Counted from the first letter of the stretch, positions 34,720-45,928 are shown. The stretch: DNA of 64,000 nucleotides from Candidatus Nanopelagicus abundans (GCF_002288305.1 NZ_CP016779.1:1054001-1118000); one strand, 5' to 3'. Numbers and translations are program-made. The notes: generated from the sequence alone by a model not told the origin.

Positions 34720-35697
34720 TTAAATATTAACAATAAATTCTGCAGCTTTTTGAAGCCGATCACAAACTGCAACTGCAATATCATTTCCCGCTGGCTCAAT
34801 AACGAATACCTTAGATAGCTTTTTGCTATCTGCAAGGCGGAGTCCTTGATACAAAGTTCTGGCATACTCTTCATTAGTCGCCGGAGATGTCAATCTAATG
34901 ACACCAGGTGGGGTTGGAAATTTACTTAGAGCAATAAAGCCATCACCAATTGCTGGTGTGCCAGATAGAAAAACTCTGGCTTTTGGTGAGTAATGTGACT
35001 CTAATAAACCAGGTACTCTTATTTGATCGCTATCATTTTTTGCAAAAACCTCAATTTGAATACCGAGTAAATTATTTATCATGGTAGCCGTAATTGCTCC
35101 CGGTCTTAAGATGCTGGGCATGGTATTGATACAATTAATAATGGTAGATTCAACGCCAATGAAAGATAAGCCACCGTCTAAAATTAAATCCTTTGAATTT
35201 AAGTAATCATATAACTCTGCCTTAACATCATCGGCACAGGTTGGTGATACTTTTCCAAATCTATTTGCACTAGGGGCTGCTACTCCAATGCCGCCTTGGG
35301 ATTCAAATTCTTGAAGTAAGGCAAGTGCAACAGTGTGTGATGGAACTCTGATACCAACATTATCTTGGCTACCGGTAATAAAATCTTTGGCTAAATCTGT
35401 TCTTGGTAAAATCAAAGTCATAGGCCCAGGCCAAAAGTTCCTTGCAAGTTTTACTGCATACTCAGGTATATCTTTCGCCCATTTATCTAACTTATTAATG
35501 GAAGAGATATGAACTATTAATGGGTGATCAGTAGGCCTGCCCTTAACCTCATAGATTCTGGCAACAGCTTGCTGGTTAGAGGCATCTGCGCCTAGGCCAT
35601 AAACAGTCTCAGTTGGAAATGCCACAAGATTTCCAGCTATCAGGGAAGCAGCAGCATCCTTTAGAGCCGCTGCTGTGCAGTTGGAGATTATGGTCAT
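34720..35697 (-). CDS. L-threonylcarbamoyladenylate synthase, Sua5 type
   Basis: The protein is 325 residues from ATG 35695-35697 (MTIISNCTAAAL), or 331 from a GTG at 35713-35715. The YrdC domain has FPTETVYGLGADA, VKGRPTDHPLIVHI and SANRFGKVSPT. A linker and a C-terminal Sua5 domain (LLESHYSPKARVFL onward) follow, so it is the long form. It makes threonylcarbamoyl-AMP for the t6A modification of tRNAs reading ANN codons. It marks the return to conserved core genes right of the glycan island, with three tRNA genes just upstream on the other strand. Confidence 0.9.
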   Translation of the reverse strand: MTIISNCTAAALKDAAASLIAGNLVAFPTETVYGLGADASNQQAVARIYEVKGRPTDHPLIVHISSINKLDKWAKDIPEYAVKLARNFWPGPMTLILPRTDLAKDFITGSQDNVGIRVPSHTVALALLQEFESQGGIGVAAPSANRFGKVSPTCADDVKAELYDYLNSKDLILDGGLSFIGVESTIINCINTMPSILRPGAITATMINNLLGIQIEVFAKNDSDQIRVPGLLESHYSPKARVFLSGTPAIGDGFIALSKFPTPPGVIRLTSPATNEEYARTLYQGLRLADSKKLSKVFVIEPAGNDIAVAVCDRLQKAAEFIVNI

Positions 35698-35800
35698 GAT
35701 GGCTAATTGTTGCACTATCTATCCAAGAGAAGATATTGCGCCTATTTGTTTATTAGTTTTGTCCTGCTTAATTCAACCGATACCCTTACCCTTCCACTAA

Positions 35801-35873
35801 GTCCCCATCGTCTAGTGGCCTAGGACGTCGCCCTTTCACGGCGTTAACACGGGTTCAAATCCCGTTGGGGACG
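35801..35873 (+). tRNA. tRNA-Glu (anticodon TTC)
   Basis: The acceptor GTCCCCA pairs with TGGGGAC. The anticodon loop is CTTTCAC (anticodon TTC) on a CGCC/GGCG stem, and the T arm is ACGGG/CCCGT with TTCAAAT. The discriminator is G, as in Glu tRNAs. The top pair of the anticodon stem is a T-T mismatch. First of a Glu-Asp-Phe cluster. Confidence 0.95.
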
Positions 35874-35874
35874 C

Positions 35875-35904
35875 AAAAGGAAAGGAAGAGATTCCGTTCC
35901 TTTT
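35875..35904 (+). terminator. Hairpin between tRNA-Glu and tRNA-Asp
   Basis: AAAAGGAA (35875-35882) pairs with TTCCTTTT (35897-35904), and an inner GGAA/TTCC closes a GAGA tetraloop. It ends in four T's. It can serve as a weak terminator or as an RNase landing site that separates the two tRNAs. Confidence 0.45.
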
Positions 35905-35910
35905 AAAGTT

Positions 35911-35984
35911 GGCCCAGTAGCGCAGTTGGTTAGCGCGCCGCCCTGTCACGGCGGAGGTCGCGGGTTCAAGTCCCGTCTGGGTCG
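35911..35984 (+). tRNA. tRNA-Asp (anticodon GTC)
   Basis: The acceptor GGCCCAG pairs with CTGGGTC. The anticodon stem CCGCC/GGCGG holds loop CTGTCAC (anticodon GTC). The T arm is GCGGG/CCCGT with TTCAAGT. The discriminator is G. Middle gene of the Glu-Asp-Phe cluster; no CCA is encoded. Confidence 0.95.
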
Positions 35985-36024
35985 CGATTTATTTATTTCT
36001 TAACTGAAGTAAATAAGTTTGATT

Positions 36025-36098
36025 GGCTGAGTAGCTCAGTTGGTATGAGCGAACGACTGAAAATCGTTAGGTCGCCGGTTCGATCCCGGCCTCAGCCA
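36025..36098 (+). tRNA. tRNA-Phe (anticodon GAA)
   Basis: The acceptor GGCTGAG pairs with CTCAGCC. The anticodon stem AACGA/TCGTT holds loop CTGAAAA (anticodon GAA). The T arm is GCCGG/CCGGC with TTCGATC. The discriminator is A and no CCA is encoded. Last of the three-tRNA cluster, 32 bases before the GtrA-like gene. Confidence 0.95.
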
Positions 36099-36130
36099 CA
36101 AAGTACTTATGAATAACAGAGGGGTTACCA

Positions 36131-36535
36131 ATGCAGCAAAAGGTAATCACTTTGATTAAAAAATATGGCTCTATGTGGCGGTGGGCGTTAGTTGGTATAA
36201 CTACAACTGTAATTGATTACCTTATTTTTATATCTTTGTATTCTTTAATTACTTCTGTACTTATTGCAAACTTTTGCGCCGGATTATTTTCAATTACCTT
36301 TAACTACCTTGCCCATTACTTTTGGTCATTTAAGAGTCAGGCTGATCATTCAAAATCAGGGATAAAATACTTACTAAACCTTGTCATCTTTTGGTCTGCA
36401 GGCACATTACTTCTTCAAGTCTTAATTACTGCCGGTATTGATCCTAAGATAGCTAAGTTAATTCCAATACCTTTTATTGCACCCTTAAGCTTTTTATCAT
36501 TAAAGTTTTTTGTCTTTAAGAAGAAAACTATCTAG
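36131..36535 (+). CDS. GtrA-family membrane protein
   Basis: The 134-residue protein has four hydrophobic spans and the GtrA pattern: WRWALVGITTTVIDYLIF near the start, ANFCAGLFSITFNYLAHYFWSF in the middle, and a C-terminal LSFLSLKFFVFK. GtrA proteins are thought to move lipid-linked sugars across the membrane or assist GT-C enzymes. GAGGGG is eight bases before the ATG. It stands alone, downstream of the tRNAs, and could serve the wall-glycan systems in the same window. Confidence 0.88.
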   Translation: MQQKVITLIKKYGSMWRWALVGITTTVIDYLIFISLYSLITSVLIANFCAGLFSITFNYLAHYFWSFKSQADHSKSGIKYLLNLVIFWSAGTLLLQVLITAGIDPKIAKLIPIPFIAPLSFLSLKFFVFKKKTI

Positions 36536-36541
36536 CTAGTT

Positions 36542-36730
36542 TTAAGCAGATCCAGCTTTTCGCCTATGCATCTTTGGAGCAGCCCCGCCTGTTTGGCCGG
36601 CTCCAATCTTAGAACCAGAACTTGGCCCACCAGTTTTGCCACTATTGCCACCTTTTTGTTTCTTAGCGAGCGCAGCTAACATCTTCGCCTTTGGATCATT
36701 ACTTTCTTTTTTAGAAGTTTCTTCACTCAT
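36542..36730 (-). CDS. Small DUF5302-like actinobacterial protein
   Basis: The 62-residue, strongly basic, Gly/Ser/Lys-rich protein has an N-terminal PKAKMLAALAKKQ helix, a disordered middle (SGSKIGAGQTGGA) and a C-terminal PKMHRRKAGSA. This is the DUF5302 layout (helix, GSKxxG, FRRKSG-like end). The function is unknown. It follows bldC at once, with its ATG three bases after the bldC stop start, as in other Actinobacteria. GGTGGGA is a good binding site. Confidence 0.75.
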   Translation of the reverse strand: MSEETSKKESNDPKAKMLAALAKKQKGGNSGKTGGPSSGSKIGAGQTGGAAPKMHRRKAGSA

Positions 36731-36970
36731 TTAATTCCCACCTACCTGATTAGATGTTGTATTTGGCGTAATAGTTTTTAGTAGCGCTTTAACTTCAGAC
36801 TCTTTATATCTGCGGTGTCCGCCAAGTGTTCTAATTGAGGTTAACTTGCCTGCTTTTGCCCACCTTGTAACAGTCTTTGGGTCCACTCGAAAAAGGGCGG
36901 CAACCTCAGCTGGGGTTAGTAAATTCTCCTGGCCACTGACTGAAAGATGGGAGAGATTACTTTGACTCAT
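36731..36970 (-). CDS. bldC: BldC-family transcriptional regulator
   Basis: The protein is 79 residues from ATG 36968-36970, with GGAGG eight bases upstream. An in-frame ATG at 36985 overlaps that site and is less likely. The MerR-like DNA-binding core LLTPAEVAALFRVDPKTVTRWAKAG (split here as two motifs, LLTPAEVAALFRV and DPKTVTRWAKAG) and LTSIRTLGGHRRYKESEV match BldC nearly perfectly. BldC binds DNA head-to-tail and controls development and other programmes in Streptomyces. In a non-differentiating plankton bacterium its targets are unknown. It forms a unit with the DUF5302-like gene. Confidence 0.93.
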   Translation of the reverse strand: MSQSNLSHLSVSGQENLLTPAEVAALFRVDPKTVTRWAKAGKLTSIRTLGGHRRYKESEVKALLKTITPNTTSNQVGGN

Positions 36971-37078
36971 TTTCTTATCCTCCATCTTTCATCTAATAAA
37001 AAGTTAATACAGATTGTCTGATTTAAACCTTATGAGCTAAGTATCCCTTTAAATATATTTAAGGACAAGTACTTCTAT

Positions 37079-37894
37079 TTAGGTTGCAGATTCCAGTGCG
37101 GCCACCTTGCGCCAGCGCGATACCAGCCGCTCATAACCACGGCCTGCGAGTGCCCCGTCCCCGGAAGCTAGCCCTGCAATAGATGTGCTCACATCCTCAA
37201 CTGAAGTGTCAGAATCAAGACCTGCCTCACCATTTTGAATAAGTAAGTTATTCAAATAAATAGCAAGGCCGCCGTAATCTAACTCCACAATTGAGTTGTT
37301 ATCAAAGATTTCAAGCCATTGCAGAAGATCTGCAATTTCACCCTCCACCTGACCGGAACCAAAAGCACTTAGTACTGCTTCATGGGTAAAAGTAGTTCGT
37401 TGTTTTGCCTTACCAATTGAAGTTCGCATAATTGTGAATGGTCCATCTTCATTCTCACCACGTAATCGCTCCTCTGGATGAAAGAGTGCAAACCAACGAG
37501 GTGGGATATTCCAGGTGCAGGTGAGGATATGTGAGACCTTATCTTCAACAATCTCAGTAGTACTTCTAATGGAGTCTTCAATAGTTTGGGGAACAAAAAA
37601 CTTTATTACATCAGCAGGGAGCGTGTATTTAAAATCATCTAAGGCTGCCCAGCACCTTGCAGCTGTTGACCACGGGGCAACATATCTTTTTCCTTCATGA
37701 TCTAAAACGTGTGCGCCATCTAGCTTTAGCGCAGGTGGCTCGTTATTTATTGTTCTAGTAAGCGCTCTTTTTTGTTCATCCCAACTAGTTGGTGAAGTAA
37801 TAACAATCTGTGACCAACGTAATTGATCATCAGCCGCAAATGAATCTATTGGTTCATAAATTCGAAGGGAGGCAACATATGGGGTTGGGCGCAT
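37079..37894 (-). CDS. Conserved actinobacterial protein of unknown function
   Basis: The 271-residue soluble protein starts RPTPYVASLRIYEPIDSF, a pattern I associate with actinobacterial proteins that lie close to bldC. Other conserved-looking stretches are RYVAPWSTAARCWAAL, WNIPPRWFALFHPEER, and LDYGGLAIYLNNLL. No catalytic motif, signal peptide or membrane span is visible. Position upstream of bldC on the same strand, with a 108-base gap, suggests a conserved cluster. I give no function. Confidence 0.75.
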   Translation of the reverse strand: MRPTPYVASLRIYEPIDSFAADDQLRWSQIVITSPTSWDEQKRALTRTINNEPPALKLDGAHVLDHEGKRYVAPWSTAARCWAALDDFKYTLPADVIKFFVPQTIEDSIRSTTEIVEDKVSHILTCTWNIPPRWFALFHPEERLRGENEDGPFTIMRTSIGKAKQRTTFTHEAVLSAFGSGQVEGEIADLLQWLEIFDNNSIVELDYGGLAIYLNNLLIQNGEAGLDSDTSVEDVSTSIAGLASGDGALAGRGYERLVSRWRKVAALESAT

Positions 37895-37928
37895 TACTTA
37901 ACGCTACTCCTATTTTTAATAATTTTAT

Positions 37929-38105
37929 TTAAGAACGAGGTTTATAGTTATCTTCTGAATAGGGATCATTATTTTGATCACTAGATTTATCAGGTAATTC
38001 ACTATGAAGCTCTTTTGCAAGGCTCTCTAAATCCATATCTTGATTTGAATACTTAAGGTCTCTAGCAACCTTGGTTTGTTTAGCTTTTGAACGGCCGCGT
38101 CCCAT
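37929..38105 (-). CDS. DUF3073 small actinobacterial protein
   Basis: A 58-residue gene starts at ATG 38103-38105 with a strong AAGGAGG site, reading MGRGRSKAKQTKVARDL, then KYSNQDMDLESLAKEL, then an acidic C-terminus with DPYSEDNY. The GRGRxKAKQTKVAR start is diagnostic for DUF3073, found across Actinobacteria, usually near purine genes. The basic N-terminus could bind nucleic acid; the function is unknown. The stop is TAA at 37929-37931. Confidence 0.9.
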   Translation of the reverse strand: MGRGRSKAKQTKVARDLKYSNQDMDLESLAKELHSELPDKSSDQNNDPYSEDNYKPRS

Positions 38106-38187
38106 AGCTTTGGCCTCCTTACAATTTCTTTTCTGTCGTAGGGTGAAGATTAACCAATTACCCTCACTTTATGCCAAATCACGAAGA

Positions 38188-38496
38188 TTAGGCTCTATAT
38201 TTCACCTCTGCTTGAGCGAAAACATTAGATAAGTCACTAAGTAAACCTGAAGCCCTTACCTCACCTGACTCACAGAGAGAGATCCAAAGAGATGGCTCAT
38301 TTATCAGCCTAATTAAAGTTTGCCCACTCATTTCAACAGTATTGGGTGGTGTTCCTCTTCGGTGATTACTACCTGCAACACATTGAATCGCGCCGTAGGG
38401 TGGCACTCTTAACTCAACAGATTTTCCAGGTGAAATTGATTTTATTAGATCTAAGACCAATTTTACCTGGAGCTTAATATCTAAATCTTTTGACAT
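38188..38496 (-). CDS. Sterol-carrier-like protein (SCP_3 family)
   Basis: The 102-residue protein matches the short actinobacterial sterol carrier orthologue domain: GKSVELRVPPYGAIQCV (about 24-40), HRRGTPPNTVEMSGQTLIRL, and SGEVRASGLLSDLSNVF. The fold forms a hydrophobic tunnel for lipids, but the ligand in these bacteria is not known. It lies just upstream of DUF3073 on the same strand, an order also known from larger actinobacteria. Confidence 0.85.
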   Translation of the reverse strand: MSKDLDIKLQVKLVLDLIKSISPGKSVELRVPPYGAIQCVAGSNHRRGTPPNTVEMSGQTLIRLINEPSLWISLCESGEVRASGLLSDLSNVFAQAEVKYRA

Positions 38497-38541
38497 AAAA
38501 GAACTTATATTCTTTTAATCATTATTCTGTTTTGAAGTTAC

Positions 38542-38970
38542 TTATTTGCCTTTTTTACAAAAAGTATTTTTCATAACAGCTTCACTGTCGGTAATTGATT
38601 TAACCAACTCATTAACATCTTTTTGCTCTTGACCACCTAAGGCATTGCCTAGATCGGTCAATGTTTTATAGCCAAAGATGTTGGCTTGTATAAGCATATT
38701 TTCTTCAGCTTCTTTTAGTTGTACCAATAGATCATTAGATAGCTTGCAGTTAGTGAGCATCCATGTTCGCTTTGTTGGTGTTATATATGGATTGTAGCCA
38801 CAAACATAACCCTTACTGCCAACTTTAGTTTTTGAACCGGTCTTGGTACAGCTCACGCCATTTTTAACTGTGGCGGCATTTGCAGAGGTTGCATAAGAGG
38901 TAGTGGCAAGGAATAAGCCAAATGTGGCCACAAGTACCGATGCTCTTACTTTATTTGACGCCTTCAACAT
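38542..38970 (-). CDS. Small secreted protein with Cys-rich N-terminal module
   Basis: The protein is 142 residues from ATG 38968-38970, preceded by GTGGGA. The in-frame start at 38988 is less likely. A signal peptide covers about residues 1-32 (KASNKVRASVLVATFGLF, then SANA). The mature start, KNGVSCTKTGSKTKVGSKGY then VCGYNP, is a two-Cys Lys/Gly motif that recurs in the secreted protein at 55567. The rest is a helical, acidic domain ending FCKKGK. Four Cys in total could form two disulphides. Function unknown; probably wall-associated. It lies downstream of purB. Confidence 0.7.
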   Translation of the reverse strand: MLKASNKVRASVLVATFGLFLATTSYATSANAATVKNGVSCTKTGSKTKVGSKGYVCGYNPYITPTKRTWMLTNCKLSNDLLVQLKEAEENMLIQANIFGYKTLTDLGNALGGQEQKDVNELVKSITDSEAVMKNTFCKKGK

Positions 38971-39107
38971 TTGAAATCCCACTTTCACTTTGACTTTAGA
39001 TGATAAGAATAACCTCTACAGGCGCTCTGTCTACCCCAAATTTAAGTGAATTGCCTGTGAATTGGCTAAATTTATTAAAAAAGGTACTTAATGGTAGCTA
39101 GTCATAC

Positions 39108-41806
<2,699 letters not shown>

Positions 41807-41867
41807 TTAGCAGCGTTGCCTTTTTGTAGTTGAATTATCTACGGGATTACGGCTAATTCCATCACAT

Positions 41868-41897
41868 TTTGGGCGGTTTTAAAAATCACCGCCCAAA
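41868..41897 (-). terminator. Terminator hairpin after the 39-codon gene
   Basis: TTTGGGCGGT (41868-41877) pairs perfectly with ACCGCCCAAA (41888-41897) around a ten-base AT loop. It lies 19 bases beyond the stop of the small minus-strand frame at 41916 and before purA. Sequence and style are close to the hairpin at 8502. No long T tract follows on either strand. Confidence 0.65.
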
Positions 41898-41915
41898 TGC
41901 TCACTATTTATCTAC

Positions 41916-42035
41916 TCACACCCCAAGTAACATCAAAGCCTTTCTAAAAAGGGCTGATAGGGCAGTTGTTAAAGCACCGGTTGCAAGTAGGCGCTCTAAA
42001 ATGGTGATTAAGGTAATTAGGGTAGTAGTTAACAA
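41916..42035 (-). CDS. Candidate 39-residue hydrophobic peptide
   Basis: A TTG at 42033-42035 follows GAAAGGAAG with a five-base gap and opens a frame of 39 codons ending in TGA at 41916-41918. The peptide begins with LLTTTLITLITILERLL, an evident membrane helix, and continues ATGALTTALSALFRKALML. A strong hairpin follows 19 bases later. So the frame has its own binding site and terminator in a gap between two divergent genes where no other gene fits. No similarity is recognised. It could be a small membrane protein, a toxin-like peptide, or simply a leader or sRNA that looks coding. Confidence 0.45.
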   Translation of the reverse strand: MLTTTLITLITILERLLATGALTTALSALFRKALMLLGV

Positions 42036-42157
42036 GATAACTTCCTTTCAGTAGGTGTTAATTGATTTTTATTAAATTTAGGCGGTAGCACGGCAACCTA
42101 CTAAAGGATTAAGTGTAAAAAGTTATAAATCTGTACTGGTGGGGAAAAGTTTTCGCT

Positions 42158-42172
42158 GATAATCTACTAACT
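42158..42172 (+). promoter_or_regulatory. Probable leaderless promoter (-10) of acs
   Basis: TAATCT (42160-42165), or the overlapping GATAAT, lies seven to nine bases before the ATG at 42173. There is no Shine-Dalgarno sequence. An ACTGGT-like -35 lies 17 bases upstream. Start of transcription at the A of the ATG is likely. Confidence 0.45.
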
Positions 42173-44140
42173 ATGAGTAATGAGATTAGCGGTGAATCAT
42201 TTGAGAATTTATCTTATGAAGATCGCACCTTCACCCCATCACAATCATTTATTGATAATGCAAATACAAAAAGTGATATTTATGATGAAGCAAATAAAGA
42301 TCGATTAGCTTTCTGGGAAAAGCAAGCAAATAGATTATCTTGGAATAAAAAATGGGATCAAGTAGTTGATTGGCAATTACCCTTTGCTAAATGGTTTGTT
42401 GGTGGAAAATTAAATGCAAGCTTTAATTGCTTAGACCGGCATGTAATAGAAGGCCGGGGGGAACGAGTTGCATTTCATTTTGAAGGTGAACCTGGGGATA
42501 CCCAAACAATTACCTATAAACAATTACTAAGTGATGTTTGTAAAGCTACAAATGCGTTAATTGAGCTAGGTGTTAAACAAGGAGATCGCATAGCTATTTA
42601 TATGCCGATGATCCCGCAGGCTGCGATTGCAATGCTTGCTTGCGCCAGGTTAGGAGCGATGCACTCTGTTGTCTTTGGCGGTTTCTCAGCAGATGCGCTT
42701 TTATCTAGAATTCAAGATGCTGATGCATCTCTAGTGATTACTGCGGATGGTGGCTATCGCAAAAGCGCAGCCTTTGCACTAAAAGGTGCGGTAGATGAAG
42801 CACTAAAAGGTTCTACAAATGTTAAAAATGTATTAGTTGTTAAAAGAACTGGCCAAGAAGTGGCGTGGGGCAGTAAAGATGTTTGGTGGCATGAGATTGT
42901 TGATAGGCAATCTGATAAGCATGAGCCAGAGTTTTTTGACTCTGAAAATGGTTTATTTATTCTCTATACCTCAGGAACTACTGCAAAACCAAAGGGTATT
43001 TATCACACTACCGGTGGTTACTTAACACAGGCTGCTTTTACTCATCACGCAGTATTTGATTTAAAACCTGAAACAGATGTTTATTGGTGCACCGCAGATG
43101 TTGGCTGGATTACTGGACATTCATATGTTGTCTATGGGCCGCTAATAAATGGCGCCACTCAGGTGATGTATGAAGGAACTCCTGACACACCAACAAAGGG
43201 ACGTGTATTTCAGTTAATTGAAAAATATAAAGTAAGCATTTTATATACCGCTCCCACCTTAATTAGAACCTGGATGAAGTGGGGGGATGAGTATCCAAAT
43301 GGATCTAATCTTTCATCTCTTCGCCTTCTTGGTTCAGTTGGTGAACCAATTAACCCAGAAGCTTGGATGTGGTATCGAGAAGTAATTGGTAAAAATAATT
43401 GCCCAATTGTTGACACATGGTGGCAAACAGAGACTGGCGCAATCATGATCTCACCATTACCGGGAGTAACTGCAACTAAACCAGGTAGTGCTATGAAGGC
43501 TCTTCCTGGAATTGGCGCTGAAGTAGTAGATGATGAAGGTAATGCGGTTGGTAATGGTCGTGGTGGTTACTTAGTACTAACGCAGCCTTGGCCATCAATG
43601 ATGCGTGGTATTTGGAAAGAGCCAGTACGTTATAAAGATACATACTGGTCAAGATTTAATAATTTATATTTTGCCGGAGATGGCGCTAAGTTAGATAAAG
43701 ATGGCGCTATCTGGTTACTTGGTCGAGTAGATGATGTTATGAATGTTTCAGGACACCGAATCTCAACAACTGAAGTAGAGTCGGCGTTAGTTTCTCATGA
43801 AGCAGTTGCAGAGGCTGCAGTAGTTGGTGCTAAGGATGAGATGACTGGGCAAGGCATTGTTGCATTTGTTATTTTGCGCGGTGGAATAGAGGCAGCTAAG
43901 GGTGACACCTTAGTTAAGCAATTAAGAGATCATGTTGCAAAAGAAATAGGCGCAATTGCAAAGCCAAGGCAGATCATGGTCGTTGCTGAGCTGCCAAAGA
44001 CAAGAAGTGGCAAGATAATGCGAAGGTTATTAAAGGATGTTGCAGAAAACCGAGCAGTAGGTGACTCAACTACTTTGGCTGATCCAAATGTTATGAAGTT
44101 GATCTCTGAAGGCCTACAAAGTGGTAAATCAGAAGACTAG
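42173..44140 (+). CDS. acs: Acetyl-CoA synthetase
   Basis: The 655-residue AMP-forming ligase has WFVGGKLNASFNCLDRHV at the start, the AMP-binding loop LYTSGTTAKPKGIYH, CTADVGWITGHSYVVYGP, WWQTETGAIMISP, and the C-terminal PKTRSGKIMRR with the Lys that is acetylated in related enzymes. It activates acetate to acetyl-CoA via acetyl-AMP and feeds acetate scavenging or overflow recycling. It is convergent with the cvpA-like gene: the two TAG stops share CTAG at 44137-44140. Confidence 0.96.
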   Translation: MSNEISGESFENLSYEDRTFTPSQSFIDNANTKSDIYDEANKDRLAFWEKQANRLSWNKKWDQVVDWQLPFAKWFVGGKLNASFNCLDRHVIEGRGERVAFHFEGEPGDTQTITYKQLLSDVCKATNALIELGVKQGDRIAIYMPMIPQAAIAMLACARLGAMHSVVFGGFSADALLSRIQDADASLVITADGGYRKSAAFALKGAVDEALKGSTNVKNVLVVKRTGQEVAWGSKDVWWHEIVDRQSDKHEPEFFDSENGLFILYTSGTTAKPKGIYHTTGGYLTQAAFTHHAVFDLKPETDVYWCTADVGWITGHSYVVYGPLINGATQVMYEGTPDTPTKGRVFQLIEKYKVSILYTAPTLIRTWMKWGDEYPNGSNLSSLRLLGSVGEPINPEAWMWYREVIGKNNCPIVDTWWQTETGAIMISPLPGVTATKPGSAMKALPGIGAEVVDDEGNAVGNGRGGYLVLTQPWPSMMRGIWKEPVRYKDTYWSRFNNLYFAGDGAKLDKDGAIWLLGRVDDVMNVSGHRISTTEVESALVSHEAVAEAAVVGAKDEMTGQGIVAFVILRGGIEAAKGDTLVKQLRDHVAKEIGAIAKPRQIMVVAELPKTRSGKIMRRLLKDVAENRAVGDSTTLADPNVMKLISEGLQSGKSED

Positions 44141-44631
44141 TTGATCTGCTTAAATAATTTATCACCATATGTTTTAAGCTCAGTTACTACCTTTGGTAGA
44201 TGTGAGTCTGTGTAGGTATAAAACTGAGAGTTAGAAATATATTTATCACCAATACTCCAAGGCGTCGCAATTAAAATTACAGAGAGTAAATACACAATAA
44301 ACACAGCACGAATTGTGGCAAGTATGGCGCCGAGTAATGAGTCAAGTAGCTTTAATGGAGAGATAAAAAGTACTTTTCTAAAACCTAGACCAATTTTACC
44401 CAAAATAAACTCACCAATCGTTGCAAATAATAAAATTAGTATTATTGCACCCGCTGCCTTAGCAATATTATTACTCCACGTACTCATTACCTCTACTGCA
44501 ATAGCAACCCCTGCTACACCGCCTGCGATATAACCAACAGTTTTAAATACTGTTTGGATAAAACCATTTTTAAAGCCGCCGTATGCAGTAATTAGAAGAG
44601 CTAGGAGAACTAATAAATCAAATGTCCTCAA
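44137..44631 (-). CDS. CvpA-family membrane protein
   Basis: The 164-residue protein has four hydrophobic spans and the CvpA start pattern DLLVLLALLITAYGGFKNGFIQ. Then GFRKVLFISPLKLLDSLLGAI and LLSVILIATP follow. CvpA proteins are known from colicin V production but their exact role is not defined (envelope homeostasis). The ATG overlaps the tlpA-like gene stop by four bases, and that gene in turn overlaps nth, so the three form one operon. Confidence 0.85.
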   Translation of the reverse strand: MRTFDLLVLLALLITAYGGFKNGFIQTVFKTVGYIAGGVAGVAIAVEVMSTWSNNIAKAAGAIILILLFATIGEFILGKIGLGFRKVLFISPLKLLDSLLGAILATIRAVFIVYLLSVILIATPWSIGDKYISNSQFYTYTDSHLPKVVTELKTYGDKLFKQIN

Positions 44632-45176
44632 AGTTTGACCTTAAAATACTTTTCAACTGCTTCATAAAGCTGGCTTTTAGATCGATAGGCGCCTATGTGT
44701 TTATGAATAACTATGCCACTTTTATCTAGAAAGTAAGTGACAGGAACTCCTGGGCCAAATACCAACTTTGACCTGCTATCTGTGTCTTCTAAGTGAGGCC
44801 AGCTCATGCCATGAGATTTAATAAAATTTGGCCCACTATCAGCATTTTTCTCATCAACATCAATACCAAGTAATTTAATCTCACCACTTTTAAATATTGG
44901 GTTTGCATAAAGATCAACAAAGTAAGGCATCTCCTCTTTACACCCCGTGCACCAAGAGGCCCAAACGTTAATAACTATTGGTCCTTTAATGCTGTGGTAA
45001 TTAATTTCTGATGAGCCATCTAGACAGGACAATTTGAGTTCTTTACTAGTCTCTTTGCTTATATCGATCTGATCACAGTTTGGAATAACACCTAATGCAG
45101 TAGTTTGTGACTGCTCACCAGTAGAGCAACCACTTAGTAATAATGCTGTAATAACAAACACAGAAAATTTTCTCAC
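44628..45176 (-). CDS. TlpA/ResA-like thiol-disulphide lipoprotein
   Basis: The 182-residue protein has a lipoprotein signal ending LLLSGCST (lipid Cys at about 17). The thioredoxin domain has [18 protein letters not shown] with the CxxC pair (near residues 74-77) and the cis-Pro loop [11 protein letters not shown]. It is probably anchored outside the membrane, where it would reduce cytochrome c apoproteins or other disulphides. It sits between nth and cvpA-like in an overlapping operon. Confidence 0.88.
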   Translation of the reverse strand: MRKFSVFVITALLLSGCSTGEQSQTTALGVIPNCDQIDISKETSKELKLSCLDGSSEINYHSIKGPIVINVWASWCTGCKEEMPYFVDLYANPIFKSGEIKLLGIDVDEKNADSGPNFIKSHGMSWPHLEDTDSRSKLVFGPGVPVTYFLDKSGIVIHKHIGAYRSKSQLYEAVEKYFKVKL

Positions 45177-45874
45177 CTAAAATCTGCCTCCACTTTAACT
45201 AAACGCTTTGCTTTAATTGGATCACTCTCACCAATTCCAAATGATGGGCATAACTTAGCCAATCCACAGGCACCACATGCTGGCTTACGTGAGTGGCACA
45301 CCCGCCGGCCATGCCAAATTAGGCGCTGCGACAAATTTGTCCATTCTTTTCTAGTAATTAGTTCACCAACTTCAAACTCAACCTTTACTGGATTATTTTC
45401 TTTACTCCAACCAAATCTTCTACTTAATCTACCAAAATGTGTGTCAACAGTTATCCCTGGGATGCCAAAGGCATGGCCTAAAACCACATTAGCCGTCTTT
45501 CTTCCAACACCAGGTAAGGTAATTAAATCCTCTAAGTTTTCTGGAACTTTGCCATTAAAATCAATTAGAATCTTTTGACTTAAGGATTTAATATTTTTTG
45601 CCTTTGCTCTAAAAAATCCAGTTGATTTTATTAATCTTTCAAGATCACTTCTATCAGCTGTAGCCATCTTTTTAATTGTGTTATATTTTTTAAACAAAGC
45701 GGGCGTTGTTTGATTTACCCGTTTGTCGGTGCATTGGGCAGATAAAACTGTTGCAACTAATAGTTGAAAGGGATTTGTATAATCTAACTCACATCTAACA
45801 TTTGGATAACTCTTTGTCAGCACACGATAGATCGCTTTAGCCCTAATTTTTTTGTTCACACTACTCTCTCGCAT
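45173..45874 (-). CDS. nth: Endonuclease III
   Basis: The 233-residue DNA glycosylase/AP lyase has [11 protein letters not shown], the helix-hairpin-helix [18 protein letters not shown] with catalytic Lys, and [11 protein letters not shown] with the catalytic Asp. A four-Cys iron-sulphur cluster is at the C-terminus ([17 protein letters not shown]). It removes oxidised pyrimidines. It is divergent from the crp gene, an arrangement well known in Actinobacteria. The ATG at 45872-45874 sits back to back with the crp promoter region. Confidence 0.94.
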   Translation of the reverse strand: MRESSVNKKIRAKAIYRVLTKSYPNVRCELDYTNPFQLLVATVLSAQCTDKRVNQTTPALFKKYNTIKKMATADRSDLERLIKSTGFFRAKAKNIKSLSQKILIDFNGKVPENLEDLITLPGVGRKTANVVLGHAFGIPGITVDTHFGRLSRRFGWSKENNPVKVEFEVGELITRKEWTNLSQRLIWHGRRVCHSRKPACGACGLAKLCPSFGIGESDPIKAKRLVKVEADFR

Positions 45875-45916
45875 TTGCCAAGATTACGCTCATTAGCGTG
45901 TGCTTGCTTAAAGTTG

Positions 45917-45928
45917 TATTATCCCCAC
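45917..45928 (+). promoter_or_regulatory. Leaderless promoter (-10) of the Crp-type regulator
   Basis: TATTAT (45917-45922) is followed by six bases, CCCCAC, and then ATG 45929. A weak TTAGCG -35 lies 18 bases upstream. No ribosome-binding site exists. This places the mRNA start at the ATG, and supports choosing 45929 over the in-frame ATG at 45875. Confidence 0.55.

Noticed and set aside
41869-42054. 61-codon plus-strand frame in the purA-acs gap
   Set aside because: It starts inside the terminator hairpin and has no binding site. The minus-strand 39-codon frame has better signals.
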